A stretch of 64,000 nt of DNA from contig JBGATH010000015.1 in the NCBI GenBank assembly GCA_044229235.1, forward strand, positions 24,975 through 88,974, in the 5' to 3' direction. Each line of letters begins with the position of its first letter. Position 1 is the stretch's first letter. Source of the DNA: UKL13-2 sp044229235 (GTDB lineage: Bacteria > Pseudomonadota > Gammaproteobacteria > Burkholderiales > Usitatibacteraceae). A model generated the notes under the pieces. The model saw nothing but the letters and a program-made list of their open reading frames with translations, had not been told where the DNA came from and ran no database searches. Below are positions 1 through 7,363 of this stretch, one piece after another. Both the position numbers and the translations under genes were made by a program.

Positions 1-740
1 TTGGACGTGGCGTTGGCATTGAGCCGATCGATGGCCTGCTTCAGGAACAGGTACTGCGTTTCCGCCAGCGCCAGTTCGCTCTTGATCTGCGGGGTGTTTT
101 GCGGCGCGGCAAGCAGCCTGGTCATCGCGGCACGGTAATCGCCCTCGGCCTTCTTCAAGTCGTTGGCAATCACGTCGGAGCGTATGCCCCAGCTGCGGAA
201 CAGGTACAGCTTGGCGATGCGCTGCGTCAGCGTGCGCACATCGCCTGCCACCACGATCAGGTCGCCGCGCGCCGACTTGGTGTGCGCCTGCAGCAGCATG
301 GCGCCCTTGGTCGAAATCCACACCAGCTCCTCGTTCTGCTCTGCCAGTTGCCGGGCGTTCTGCAGGTTGACCGGCTTGGCGGTGATACCGCGAAATTCGT
401 CGAACAACTGTTCCAGCAACTGGTAGTTGTCCTTGATCTCGGCGGTGGGCGCCGATCCCTGCAATTCCTTCAGCGCAGCATCGAATTCGCGCAGGGCGTC
501 GTCGAGCTGGCGACGGGCACGCGTCTCCAGCACGCGTTGCCCGGCCAGGCTGAATGCCTTGGTGATGCGTTCGGCAAGCATCGGCTGGCGCGCGGCCGTG
601 TTGAGCGCGGCCGCAGCATCAAAACGCGCGGCCGCCTTTTGCTGCGCATGCGCGCGGCCGACTGCAAGCAGCGCCAGCGACGCGCACAGCCATTGGCGGC
701 GTTGAGGGCTCACGGGACCAACGGAATCGGCACGGCTCAT
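1..740 (-). CDS. PilJ/NarX-type sensor-domain periplasmic protein (3' end outside window)
   Basis: The minus-strand frame is open from an ATG at 740 to the window edge (246 codons). An N-terminal signal peptide carries a twin Arg near residues 14-15 and ends around AHAQ (residue 33). Two segments resemble the type IV pili methyl-accepting chemotaxis transducer N-terminal domain (PilJ-N): one around residues 45-75 (MLAERITKAFSLAGQRVL) and one around 165-185 (RTLTQRIAKLYLFRS). Proteins with only this domain are periplasmic, and their ligands are mostly unknown. It lies 54 bases downstream of the DoxX gene on the same strand, so it could be the last gene of the bufferin operon or a separate unit. 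The C-terminus cannot be seen, so an attached signalling domain is not excluded. Confidence 0.7.
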   Translation of the reverse strand, partial: MSRADSVGPVSPQRRQWLCASLALLAVGRAHAQQKAAARFDAAAALNTAARQPMLAERITKAFSLAGQRVLETRARRQLDDALREFDAALKELQGSAPTAEIKDNYQLLEQLFDEFRGITAKPVNLQNARQLAEQNEELVWISTKGAMLLQAHTKSARGDLIVVAGDVRTLTQRIAKLYLFRSWGIRSDVIANDLKKAEGDYRAAMTRLLAAPQNTPQIKSELALAETQYLFLKQAIDRLNANATS

Positions 741-794
741 GTCAGGGCTTTCAGTGGCGGGTCGTGACGATACGCGCGCCGCGCCGATGTGGAT

Positions 795-1268
795 TCAGCG
801 GCCGCCATACGCGGTCAGGCGCGCACCCCGGCGACCGAGCAGGTGGTCGACCGATAGGCTGCCGGCGCCGTGAAACAGCACCACCAGCATCATGGTGCCC
901 CACAGCAGGTGATCCTTGACGCCGGCTTCGGAAATATCCGGATAGGAAACCACCGCGACGGCGTTGAAAATGCAGAACACCAGCGCCACCGGGCGCGACG
1001 CTATTCCCAGCGCAAACAGCACCGGCAACAGCAGTTCGGTGCCGGTACCGGAGACGGCCGCCAACTGCGGTGACAGCACCGGCACCTTGTATTCATTTTC
1101 GAACAGGGCGATGGTCGAGGAGAAATCCTGCACCTTGGTCAGCCCCGACTTGAAGAACACCGTCGCCACATACAGGCGCAGGCCCAGCAGGAAGCCGGGC
1201 GCCAGCCAGTCCAGGCCGCGGGAAAACATTTCATTCCAGTGCGCGAGTCGCGCGATCAGTCGGTGCAT
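795..1268 (-). CDS. DoxX family membrane protein
   Basis: 157 aa with about four hydrophobic segments and the DoxX pattern: a GLRLYVATVFFKSGLTKV block near residues 29-46 and a C-terminal MMLVVLFHGAGSLSVDHLL block. The start overlaps the end of bufC by 13 bases, so the two are translationally linked. DoxX proteins are small inner-membrane proteins, often tied to redox or thiol stress, and are frequent accessory members of DUF692/DUF2282 operons. Its exact task in bufferin production is not established; a membrane redox or export-related role is inference from context. Confidence 0.85.
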   Translation of the reverse strand: MHRLIARLAHWNEMFSRGLDWLAPGFLLGLRLYVATVFFKSGLTKVQDFSSTIALFENEYKVPVLSPQLAAVSGTGTELLLPVLFALGIASRPVALVFCIFNAVAVVSYPDISEAGVKDHLLWGTMMLVVLFHGAGSLSVDHLLGRRGARLTAYGGR

Positions 1269-2035
1269 GCTCCGTCCTCGTCGAAATCAACAATGATTCC
1301 CGATTGGACGGATTCGATGAGAAATCCTTGCAAGTCGAATTGCGGGTTCTCGCTGAGAGCTGCGTTGGCGGCAGGTTCAAAAAGCGCGCCGCATGAAAGC
1401 GCGGACAGAAAGCGAAAGGCCGCCGCGGGGAACGATTGCATGACGACCTCGGTACCCTGCCGATACAGCAGCAGGCTGTCGCCCGGCCGCGCCCAGTCGA
1501 CTTCCAGCGGGCCGGCATATTCCGGTTGATTGACTTGCCAAATCTGCAGGATCGGAAAGGGCGATGCCACCAGGCGTGCGGCGGGCTGCAGGCGAAAGCG
1601 CAGGCGCGCGTGCGATTCACCGGGAACTGCCGCAAGGCGATTGAGGTCGAGGCCGACGGCATCGGCGGCATGAAAGCATTCGTGCCAGGACCATTCAAGG
1701 CGCGCGACATCGGCCAGGTAAGGCAGCTCGCCGGCATGCGGGTACTGGGCGATGAACAGCGGCCACTCGGCACCGAACCGGTTCAGGTCGCCCGAGCGGG
1801 ACGGCGTGCCGGCGATGAACTGGTCCGCGGCATGCGCAAAAAAGGCATCGCCGACAATGCGCCGCACCACCGGATAAATATCCTGCAGCGCGCCGCGCAG
1901 GTTGCTCAATACATTGAGCCGGTAAATGGCCAGATGCTCGGCGGGGCCAAGCTTGCCGCCACGAATGTGGGCGGCAGCCTCGTCGCTGCCGGCAAGCATG
2001 GACTCGACGAAGGCCAGTTGCACCTCACGCAGCAC
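1256..2035 (-). CDS. bufC: BufC/HvfC-type DUF2063 protein, MNIO partner
   Basis: 259 aa, GTG start at 2035 overlapping the end of bufB by 11 bases. The N-terminal third (FVESMLAGSDEAAAHI, then a YRLNVLSNLRGALQDIYPVV block near residues 38-57) is the DUF2063 signature, historically labelled a putative DNA-binding domain. In characterised MNIO systems this protein is the partner that presents the precursor peptide to the MNIO enzyme. The conserved motif HAADQFIAGTPSRSGDLNRFG around residues 68-88 supports the family. Gene order bufA-bufB-bufC is the standard one, so the assignment is strong as a family call; a role in recognising the BufA1 leader is inferred from homologues. Confidence 0.87.
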   Translation of the reverse strand: MLREVQLAFVESMLAGSDEAAAHIRGGKLGPAEHLAIYRLNVLSNLRGALQDIYPVVRRIVGDAFFAHAADQFIAGTPSRSGDLNRFGAEWPLFIAQYPHAGELPYLADVARLEWSWHECFHAADAVGLDLNRLAAVPGESHARLRFRLQPAARLVASPFPILQIWQVNQPEYAGPLEVDWARPGDSLLLYRQGTEVVMQSFPAAAFRFLSALSCGALFEPAANAALSENPQFDLQGFLIESVQSGIIVDFDEDGACTD

Positions 2036-2867
2036 GGGTCACCTCACGCGCCGCAACGGAAAGGCAGGTGTCGGCCTTGCGCGCTTCACCCAGCAGGATG
2101 TCAAGCGACGGAATATCGGTATCCCACTCGATCAGCGTCGGCACCACGCCGGTACGGCTGAGCGTGTAGGCGTACAGCGCCCACACCTCGTCGCATACCG
2201 CCGCGCCGTGGGTGTCGATGAGCATGCGCCCGGTATCCTCAAAGCCGGCGAGGTGAATCTCACCCACCGCCGCCGGCGGAATGGCATCGATGAAGCTGCG
2301 CGCGTCGAAGCCGTGATTGCAGGCATTGACGTAGATGTTGTTGACGTCAAGCAGGATGCCGCACCCGGCGCGGCGCGACACCTCCGCGACGAATTCCCAC
2401 TCGGGGATGGAGGATTCGGCAAACTGCAGGTAGCTGGATACGTTTTCCACCAGAATTTGCCGGCCCAGGTAGTCCTGCACCTGGCCCACGCGCCGCACCA
2501 AATGATCCAGCGACTCGTCGGTGTAGGGAATCGGCAGTAGGTCATTCAGGAAGCGCCCGCCGGCACCCACCCAGCAAAGGTGCTCGGATACCAGGATCGG
2601 ATCCAACATCTCCACCAGCCGCTTCAGGCGACGCAAATGCTCCGGGTCCAGCGGATCGGTCGAGCCCAGCGATAGCCCGACACCGTGGGTGCTGATCGGG
2701 TAGTCCTCGCGGAAGCGCGCCAGGTATCGCAGCGGCTGCCCGCCATCGCCAAAAAAATTCTCGCTGTGTACTTCCAGAAACGGCAGCGCCGGCCTGGTCG
2801 CGAGCATGGCCTGGTAATGCGGCGCGCGCAGGCCGATGCCGGCGCGCGTGAAGTCAGGGACGAGCAT
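2025..2867 (-). CDS. bufB: MNIO family (DUF692) peptide-modifying iron oxidase BufB
   Basis: 280 aa from the ATG at 2867. A longer frame reaches 2915 but would start inside a hairpin, so the shorter start is preferred. DUF692/MNIO landmarks appear in order: EVHSENFFG, STHGVGLSLG, ILVSEHLCWVG, ILVENVSSYLQF, LLDVNNIYVNACNHG, EIHLAGFEDTG and DTHGAAV, which supply the His, Asp, Glu and Asn residues of a multinuclear iron site in a TIM barrel. MNIO enzymes oxidatively modify Cys or other residues of ribosomally made peptides; with DUF2282 substrates, Cys residues are converted to copper-binding heterocycles. The likely substrate is the bufA1 product encoded just upstream, and bufC overlaps its end. 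Confidence 0.9.
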   Translation of the reverse strand: MLVPDFTRAGIGLRAPHYQAMLATRPALPFLEVHSENFFGDGGQPLRYLARFREDYPISTHGVGLSLGSTDPLDPEHLRRLKRLVEMLDPILVSEHLCWVGAGGRFLNDLLPIPYTDESLDHLVRRVGQVQDYLGRQILVENVSSYLQFAESSIPEWEFVAEVSRRAGCGILLDVNNIYVNACNHGFDARSFIDAIPPAAVGEIHLAGFEDTGRMLIDTHGAAVCDEVWALYAYTLSRTGVVPTLIEWDTDIPSLDILLGEARKADTCLSVAAREVTRAA

Positions 2868-2870
2868 GGG

Positions 2871-2905
2871 CAAAGAAAATGCCCCCGCCTGTCGGGACGG
2901 GGGCA
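2871..2905 (-). terminator. hairpin with T-rich tail between bufA1 and bufB
   Basis: On the minus strand an 8-bp perfect stem (TGCCCCCG with CGGGGGCA, 2880-2887 and 2898-2905) with a 10-base loop is followed by ATTTTCTTT. This looks like a factor-independent terminator or attenuator after bufA1 and before bufB. Partial read-through would give more precursor mRNA than enzyme mRNA. The structure is read directly; the attenuation role is inference. Confidence 0.65.
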
Positions 2906-2971
2906 TCGCTCTCAAGGGAAGGCAATTCGGCGCAGCGGGTGACGACCGAGGTCACGGCTGCGCGCCGGCAA

Positions 2972-3250
2972 TTACTTTTTGGCAGGGGTGGCTTCCGGCT
3001 TCTTCAACGAGCCCTTCATGCCTTCGCAGGTGCCCTTGGCGACATACTTCCATTCGTCGGCGGCATTGTCGGCGGCGGCCTGGCCGGCACATGAATGCTT
3101 GGCGGTGCCGCAGTCATTGGCACCCTTCTTGGCAATGCCGTAGCACTTTTCTTTTTCCGCTTTCTTGTCCTGGGCGACGGCGACGCCGCTGGCGGTGGAC
3201 AAGGCGACGAGGCCGGCGATGGCGGAGGAGAGGATCAATTTCGAATTCAT
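2972..3250 (-). CDS. bufA1: bufferin-type precursor (DUF2282) BufA1
   Basis: 92 aa. The signal peptide (residues 1-26, cleavage after AVA) is followed by a Lys-rich stretch and a compact core with four Cys at 36, 47, 54 and 75 in the DUF2282 pattern EKCYGIAKKGxNDC, HSCAGQ, WKYVAKGTC. A strong Shine-Dalgarno (AAAGGAG) precedes the ATG at 3250. Family knowledge: such precursors are modified by an MNIO enzyme on Cys residues and exported to the periplasm, where the product (bufferin) sequesters copper. The gene lies between the anti-sigma gene and bufB. The metal and the modified Cys in this organism are inferred, not seen. The C-terminal tail is Lys/Ala/Pro-rich. Confidence 0.9.
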   Translation of the reverse strand: MNSKLILSSAIAGLVALSTASGVAVAQDKKAEKEKCYGIAKKGANDCGTAKHSCAGQAAADNAADEWKYVAKGTCEGMKGSLKKPEATPAKK

Positions 3251-3414
3251 GCAAAGCTCCTTTGGCAGGTGGTTAATGGCTGAAGGGTCGGGGTGCAGCG
3301 AAAAGCGGATACGTTACAACAATCCTGTCGCAGGCGTCGGCCCGAACAGTACGCGGGGCGCGGGCCCCGTCTGGGTATTACCCAGCCCGCTGCATACAGG
3401 TCGGCTGGCCGGAT

Positions 3415-3612
3415 TCAATTGCCGCCCCCGGCGTAGCGGCTGGCGAGTGATCGCAGGAAGCCGAGCTGTTCCTCAAAGCGCCGGCAACTGAGGCATTGAA
3501 AAAGATGGTCCTTGAGGCGTCCTTCCTCGGCTGGCGTCAACTGCGCATCCTGGCGAAGGCTCATCAGGCGCGCCGCTTCCCGGCAGGACAACTCGGCTTC
3601 AGCATCGGTCAT
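3415..3612 (-). CDS. zinc-finger anti-sigma factor (ZAS/zf-HC2)
   Basis: 65 aa from the ATG at 3612, which overlaps the sigma-factor stop as ATGA. Residues Cys10, His36, Cys40 and Cys43 make the zinc-binding anti-sigma pattern (HxxxCxxC). There is no transmembrane segment, so it should be a cytoplasmic anti-sigma of the ChrR/MseR kind that releases its sigma factor on zinc loss or thiol oxidation. Translational coupling to the upstream ECF gene gives matched stoichiometry. A longer frame to 3690 exists but lies inside the sigma gene and is not favoured. Confidence 0.85.
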   Translation of the reverse strand: MTDAEAELSCREAARLMSLRQDAQLTPAEEGRLKDHLFQCLSCRRFEEQLGFLRSLASRYAGGGN

Positions 3613-4220
3613 GTTCTTGCTCCCTGGAACCAGTTTCGGTCTAGGCACTCGCGCAGGGCCAGGCGGGCACGGTGCAACATTACCCAGCAATTGGACGAGG
3701 TGATCGACTCTTCCTTACAGATTTCGTCGGTGTCGATACCCATCACTTCGCGCTTGAAAAACACCCGCGACGCCGCCTTGGGCAGCTTGTCGAGGCAGCG
3801 CTCGAAGGTCTCGAAAAATTGTTTCTGCTGCAATGCGCCGTCGGGGTTGGACCATTCTGCCAGGCGCGGCGACCAGTGCCCGGTCTCGTCGAACATGCGA
3901 TCCATCCACTCCGGGTCAGCCGAATCGTCCTCCTCGGGTGCACTGGCGAAGTGCGCGCGTTCGCTGATGATGCGGCGCTGGAAGTCGATGATCTTGAACT
4001 TGAGAATCGAGGTCAGCCAGGTGCGCAGGCTCGACTGGCCGGAGAACGAGGCCACGCCCTCCAGAGCTGCCAGCAGCGCCTCCTGCACGACCTCTTCGGC
4101 CTGCTCGGCGTCGCGCAGTTTGGCCGTGGCAAAGCGCAGCAGGTAGCTGCGGTGGCTCTCGACCTCGGCAAACATTGCGGAGGGTTCAGGCGGGGGCTTG
4201 TGCTTTGCGGGATCGACCAT
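3609..4220 (-). CDS. ECF RNA polymerase sigma factor (RpoE-like)
   Basis: About 203 aa from the ATG at 4220 (alternatives: TTG at 4259, ATG at 4175). Sigma region 2 is seen at SYLLRFATAKLRDAEQAEEVVQEALLAAL split over residues 23-51 and in LRTWLTSILKFKIID; region 4 in the C-terminus as TDEICKEESITSSNCWVMLHRAR. The C-terminal half closely fits the ECF group that pairs with short zinc anti-sigma factors and with DUF2282/DUF692/DUF2063 genes, as in the Neisseria sigma-E operon. It probably activates its own operon including bufA1. The inducing signal (copper, singlet oxygen or thiol stress) cannot be read from sequence. Confidence 0.88.
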   Translation of the reverse strand: MVDPAKHKPPPEPSAMFAEVESHRSYLLRFATAKLRDAEQAEEVVQEALLAALEGVASFSGQSSLRTWLTSILKFKIIDFQRRIISERAHFASAPEEDDSADPEWMDRMFDETGHWSPRLAEWSNPDGALQQKQFFETFERCLDKLPKAASRVFFKREVMGIDTDEICKEESITSSNCWVMLHRARLALRECLDRNWFQGART

Positions 4221-4303
4221 ATTTACCCGGGTTTTGGTGCAGTGCGCTGGAAGCGGCAAGTCTATAAGAATTTGCCGTCCGCTGTTCCGCCGATCTGCGC
4301 CCC

Positions 4304-4332
4304 CTTGAAATTTTGCATGCGGCCACCCATTT
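4304..4332 (+). promoter_or_regulatory. sigma-32-type heat-shock promoter of the Hsp20 gene
   Basis: A perfect CTTGAAA element (4304-4310) is followed after 14 bases by ACCCATTT (4325-4332), which matches the sigma-32 minus-10 CCCCATNT except for one base. The start codon of the Hsp20 gene is 38 bases further on. Spacing and sequence fit RpoH control. Confidence 0.75.
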
Positions 4333-4370
4333 CAGTTGCACAGCGTTCTTTTCTTCCAAAGGAGACAAAC

Positions 4371-4817
4371 ATGAACACACTGGTACGTTTGAACAATCGC
4401 CTTTCTCCAACCTACAGCGGTTATCCCGAGCGTCTGGACGACTTGTTTGCCGGGTTCTTCCGACCCATCGCCGACAGCGCCAGCAGGGGCGCCGAACCGA
4501 TCCGGCTCGATGTGAGCGAGGATGCCAACGCCTATCGCGTCGCGGCCAACCTGCCCGGCGTCAAGAAGGAAGACATCCACGTTTCGGTGGACCAGAACGA
4601 AGTCACCATCAGCGCCGAAATCAAGCGTGAGGTCAGCGCCAAGGAAGGCGAGCGTGTGCTGCACAGCGAGCGTTTCTTCGGCAAGACCACACGGGTATTC
4701 AGCGTCGGGCAGGATATCGACGAAGCCGGCGTGCAGGCCAAGTACGCCGACGGCGTCCTGAACCTGGTACTGCCCAAGAAGGCCCCGGTGACGGCGAAGC
4801 GCGTCAACATCGAGTAA
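4371..4817 (+). CDS. Hsp20/alpha-crystallin small heat-shock protein
   Basis: 148 aa. The ATG at 4371 follows an AAAGGAG ribosome-binding site. The alpha-crystallin domain spans about residues 43-148 with the typical LDVSEDANAYRVAANLPGVKK opening split around residues 45-65, the ERFFGKTTRVFSV strand region, and the A-x-Y-x-x-GVLNLVLPKK core signature near the C-terminus. Small heat-shock proteins are ATP-independent holdases that keep unfolding proteins soluble. A sigma-32-type promoter upstream and a strong hairpin terminator downstream mark it as a single-gene transcript, divergent from the ECF sigma operon. Confidence 0.93.
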   Translation: MNTLVRLNNRLSPTYSGYPERLDDLFAGFFRPIADSASRGAEPIRLDVSEDANAYRVAANLPGVKKEDIHVSVDQNEVTISAEIKREVSAKEGERVLHSERFFGKTTRVFSVGQDIDEAGVQAKYADGVLNLVLPKKAPVTAKRVNIE

Positions 4818-4844
4818 GGCGCCGCCATCGGCATCACCCGCAAA

Positions 4845-4870
4845 CGGCCCGCGACATTCGCGGGCCGTTT
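4845..4870 (+). terminator. intrinsic terminator after the Hsp20 gene
   Basis: A 10-bp perfect stem CGGCCCGCGA / TCGCGGGCCG with a 3-base loop (4845-4867) followed by TTT. It sits 28 bases after the Hsp20 stop and before the convergent trmL gene, so it may act on both strands. Confidence 0.8.
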
Positions 4871-4886
4871 GCCTTGATGGGCGCGA

Positions 4887-5348
4887 TCAGCTGCCGCCGA
4901 AACCCGCCTGGCGCCAGGCTTCGAACACCATCACCGCCACCGAATTGGACAGGTTCAGGCTGCGATTGCCGGGCCGCATCGGCAGCCATACGCGCTGCGA
5001 TACCGGGATGGTGGCGAGCACCTCTTCGGGCAGGCCGCTGGTCTCCTGGCCGAACACGAAGGCATCCCCGGCGCGGTAACTCACCTGGTCATAGCGCGAG
5101 GCCTGCCGCGTTTCGACAGCGAACAGCCGTGCCTCCCCCAGCGCGTCGCGGCATGCCTCCCAGGACTGATGATGCCGGACGTCGGCGAACTCGTGGTAGT
5201 CGAGACCGGCACGCTTGACCCTGGCATCGTCCCAGTCGAAGCCCAGCGGGTACACCAGGTGCAGGCGCGCGCCTGTATTGGCGCAGAGGCGAATGACATT
5301 GCCGGTATTCGGCGGGATTTCCGGCCGGTAAAGAACGACGTTGAACAT
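4887..5348 (-). CDS. trmL: tRNA (cytidine(34)-2'-O)-methyltransferase TrmL
   Basis: 153 aa, the usual length of TrmL. SPOUT-family motifs are clear: N-terminal PEIPPNTGNVIRLCANTG (about 9-26), FGQETSGLPEE (about 98-108) and LPMRPGNRSLNLSNSVAV (about 120-137), which form the trefoil-knot AdoMet site. It 2'-O-methylates the wobble nucleotide of certain tRNA-Leu isoacceptors. It follows comF by 19 bases and is probably co-transcribed with it. Confidence 0.93.
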   Translation of the reverse strand: MFNVVLYRPEIPPNTGNVIRLCANTGARLHLVYPLGFDWDDARVKRAGLDYHEFADVRHHQSWEACRDALGEARLFAVETRQASRYDQVSYRAGDAFVFGQETSGLPEEVLATIPVSQRVWLPMRPGNRSLNLSNSVAVMVFEAWRQAGFGGS

Positions 5349-5367
5349 GTCGGTTATCGCGCCTGGT

Positions 5368-6111
5368 TCAAAACGGCACGGTCGCGTCGTCGGTCGCGGC
5401 GCGGTGGCGCGCGAGCGTCGCCCGCGCCACCACCCAGGCCGACACCGTTACCGCCCCGGCTTGTTTAAGCGTTTTGGCCGCCTCGGACAGCGTGGCCCCG
5501 GTGGTCATCACGTCATCGACCAGGACAACGTGTTTGCCCGCCAGGGAGGCTTCGCTGGCAAAGGCGCCACGCACATTTTTCAAGCGGGCACGGCGGTTCA
5601 GGCCGGCTTGCGGCGGGGTGTCGCGCACCTTCAGCAGCCCGTGCGCGGCGTATTCGATGCCGAGCCGGCGTGCCACGCGCTCCGCCAGCAGCGCCGACTG
5701 GTTGAAGCCGCGTTCGGCCAGGCGTTTTCTTGCCAGCGGCAAGGCGATCAAGGCATCGGGGCGCGCAGACCCGGCAGCCGCCGCGAGCGCCGACGCAAAC
5801 AGATCGGCCAGCGCCAGGTTCGCATCGAACTTGAAGGACTGCACCAGCCGGTCCAGCGGAAACGCATAGCAAAACGCCGCGATGGTGTGGTCGAATGCCG
5901 GCGGATGGGCGAGGCACGCACCGCAAAGCAGTCCGAGCGTTGCCTGTTCGCCACAGCGCGGGCAGCCGCCCGCCGACCACAGCGGCAACTCGCCGGCGCA
6001 CGCCGCGCACAGTGTGTCGGCTGACCGCAGCCCGCAGAGCTGACAATCCTGCGAAAACAGCCGCGGCAGCCCGGCGGCATGGGCAAGCGTGGAGATGGAA
6101 AAGATCGGCAA
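5368..6111 (-). CDS. comF: ComF family phosphoribosyltransferase-like protein
   Basis: 247 aa. The N-terminus has two zinc-binding Cys pairs (CQLCG/CAAC near residues 21-38 and CPRCG/CGAC near 51-70). The C-terminal half is a type I PRTase fold with the PRPP loop VVLVDDVMTTGATL around residues 191-204. ComF proteins are linked to DNA uptake and natural transformation in other bacteria, though many carriers are not known to be competent. It is divergent from bioB and upstream of trmL. Confidence 0.9.
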   Translation of the reverse strand: MPIFSISTLAHAAGLPRLFSQDCQLCGLRSADTLCAACAGELPLWSAGGCPRCGEQATLGLLCGACLAHPPAFDHTIAAFCYAFPLDRLVQSFKFDANLALADLFASALAAAAGSARPDALIALPLARKRLAERGFNQSALLAERVARRLGIEYAAHGLLKVRDTPPQAGLNRRARLKNVRGAFASEASLAGKHVVLVDDVMTTGATLSEAAKTLKQAGAVTVSAWVVARATLARHRAATDDATVPF

Positions 6112-6272
6112 GGCGGCGGGAAACTATCCGGTGTGAAGCCGCTATGCTATTCCATTGGCAGGCATTGCCGATGCGGCGTAATTTGCGTGCGTCGCTGTGC
6201 CGACACGGCCATCTCCGGAGATTGCTTGCCGCCTGTTTTTTAGGCTATTGTCCAGACCGGGCCAGCGGGAAA

Positions 6273-6301
6273 TTGACATATTGCAAGGCATTGGCAATGA
6301 T
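6273..6301 (+). promoter_or_regulatory. candidate sigma-70 promoter of the bio operon
   Basis: A consensus TTGACA (6273-6278) is separated by 17 bases from AATGAT (6296-6301, four of six bases match TATAAT), about 40 bases upstream of the bioB ATG at 6344. It lies in the comF/bioB divergent gap. No BirA-like operator palindrome was recognised. Confidence 0.45.
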
Positions 6302-6343
6302 GCTGCACTCGCAGCCGCCTGCCATTTCCTCTTTCAGGTTCCC

Positions 6344-7363
6344 ATGACTTCTTCCGCCGTCGCCAGCACCCCGATCGCCGTCCCCTCTGCGTGGCTCAAA
6401 CAAGCCCGCAATGAGCCCTGGCCGATTGCCGCCGTGGAAGCACTGCTGGCCCTGCCGTTCGCCGACCTGATTCACCGCGCGCAGAGCGTGCATCGCCAGC
6501 ACCACGACCCGAACAAGGTGCAGCTTTCCACCCTCATCTCCATCAAGACCGGCGGCTGCCCGGAGGATTGCGGTTATTGTCCGCAGGCCGCGCGGCATCA
6601 CACCGGCGTCGAGAATGAGGACATGATGGAAGTGGCCGAAGTCGTGGCCGCCGCCAAGCTGGCGAAGGAAAATGGCGCCACGCGTTTCTGCATGGGTGCC
6701 GCCTGGCGCGGACCGAAGCAGCGCGACCTCGATCCGGTGCTCGATATGGTGCGCGAAGTGAAGGCGCTGGGCCTCGAAGCCTGCTGCACGCTGGGCATGC
6801 TCAAGGACGGACAGGCCGAGCAGCTGAAGGAAGCCGGCCTTGATTACTACAACCACAATCTCGACACCTCGCCGGAGTTTTACGGCGAGATCATCTCCAC
6901 GCGCGACTACCAGGATCGCCTCGACACACTGGCGCGGGTGCGCAACGCCGGCGTGAACGTGTGCTGCGGCGGCATTGTCGGCATGGGCGAGTCGCGTCGC
7001 GAGCGCGCCGGCCTGATCGCGCAGCTGGCCAACATGGAGCCGCAACCGGAATCGGTGCCCATCAACTATCTGGTGAAGGTGGAAGGCACGCCGCTGCACG
7101 AGAAGATGGGTGCCGCCGATGCCGCCAATGCCATCGACTGGACCGATTTCGTGCGCATGATCGCGGTGGCGCGCATCACCATGCCGAAGAGTTTCGTGCG
7201 CCTCTCCGCCGGCCGCCAGGAAATGAACGAAGCCACGCAGGCCATGTGCTTTCTGGCCGGAGCCAATTCGATTTTCTACGGCGAGAAACTGCTCACCACC
7301 GGCAACCCCGACGTGGCGCGCGACCGCGCGTTATTCGACAAGCTCGGCATCGAATCGATGTAG
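6344..7363 (+). CDS. bioB: biotin synthase BioB
   Basis: 339 aa from the ATG at 6344. A longer frame begins at 6197, but the extra 49 residues have no counterpart in BioB and overlap the promoter region. The radical-SAM motif CxxxCxxC is at Cys72, Cys76 and Cys79 (GGCPEDCGYCPQ), followed by the FCMGAAWRGPK and NHNLDTSPEFYG blocks and the C-terminal SAGRQEMNEATQAMCFLAGANS block that binds the auxiliary [2Fe-2S] cluster. It inserts sulfur into dethiobiotin to give biotin. It is first in the bioB-F-H-C-D run and is separated from bioF by a palindromic repeat. Confidence 0.97.
   Translation: MTSSAVASTPIAVPSAWLKQARNEPWPIAAVEALLALPFADLIHRAQSVHRQHHDPNKVQLSTLISIKTGGCPEDCGYCPQAARHHTGVENEDMMEVAEVVAAAKLAKENGATRFCMGAAWRGPKQRDLDPVLDMVREVKALGLEACCTLGMLKDGQAEQLKEAGLDYYNHNLDTSPEFYGEIISTRDYQDRLDTLARVRNAGVNVCCGGIVGMGESRRERAGLIAQLANMEPQPESVPINYLVKVEGTPLHEKMGAADAANAIDWTDFVRMIAVARITMPKSFVRLSAGRQEMNEATQAMCFLAGANSIFYGEKLLTTGNPDVARDRALFDKLGIESM

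Noticed and set aside
3302..3320. GTAACGTATCC-like sequence before bufA1 as an ECF promoter
   Set aside because: It resembles some ECF -35 boxes, but no matching motif was found before the sigma gene itself, so it is not defensible as a regulon box.
6197..6343. 49-codon N-terminal extension of bioB
   Set aside because: It overlaps a likely promoter, has no BioB similarity, and the ATG at 6344 gives the normal enzyme length.
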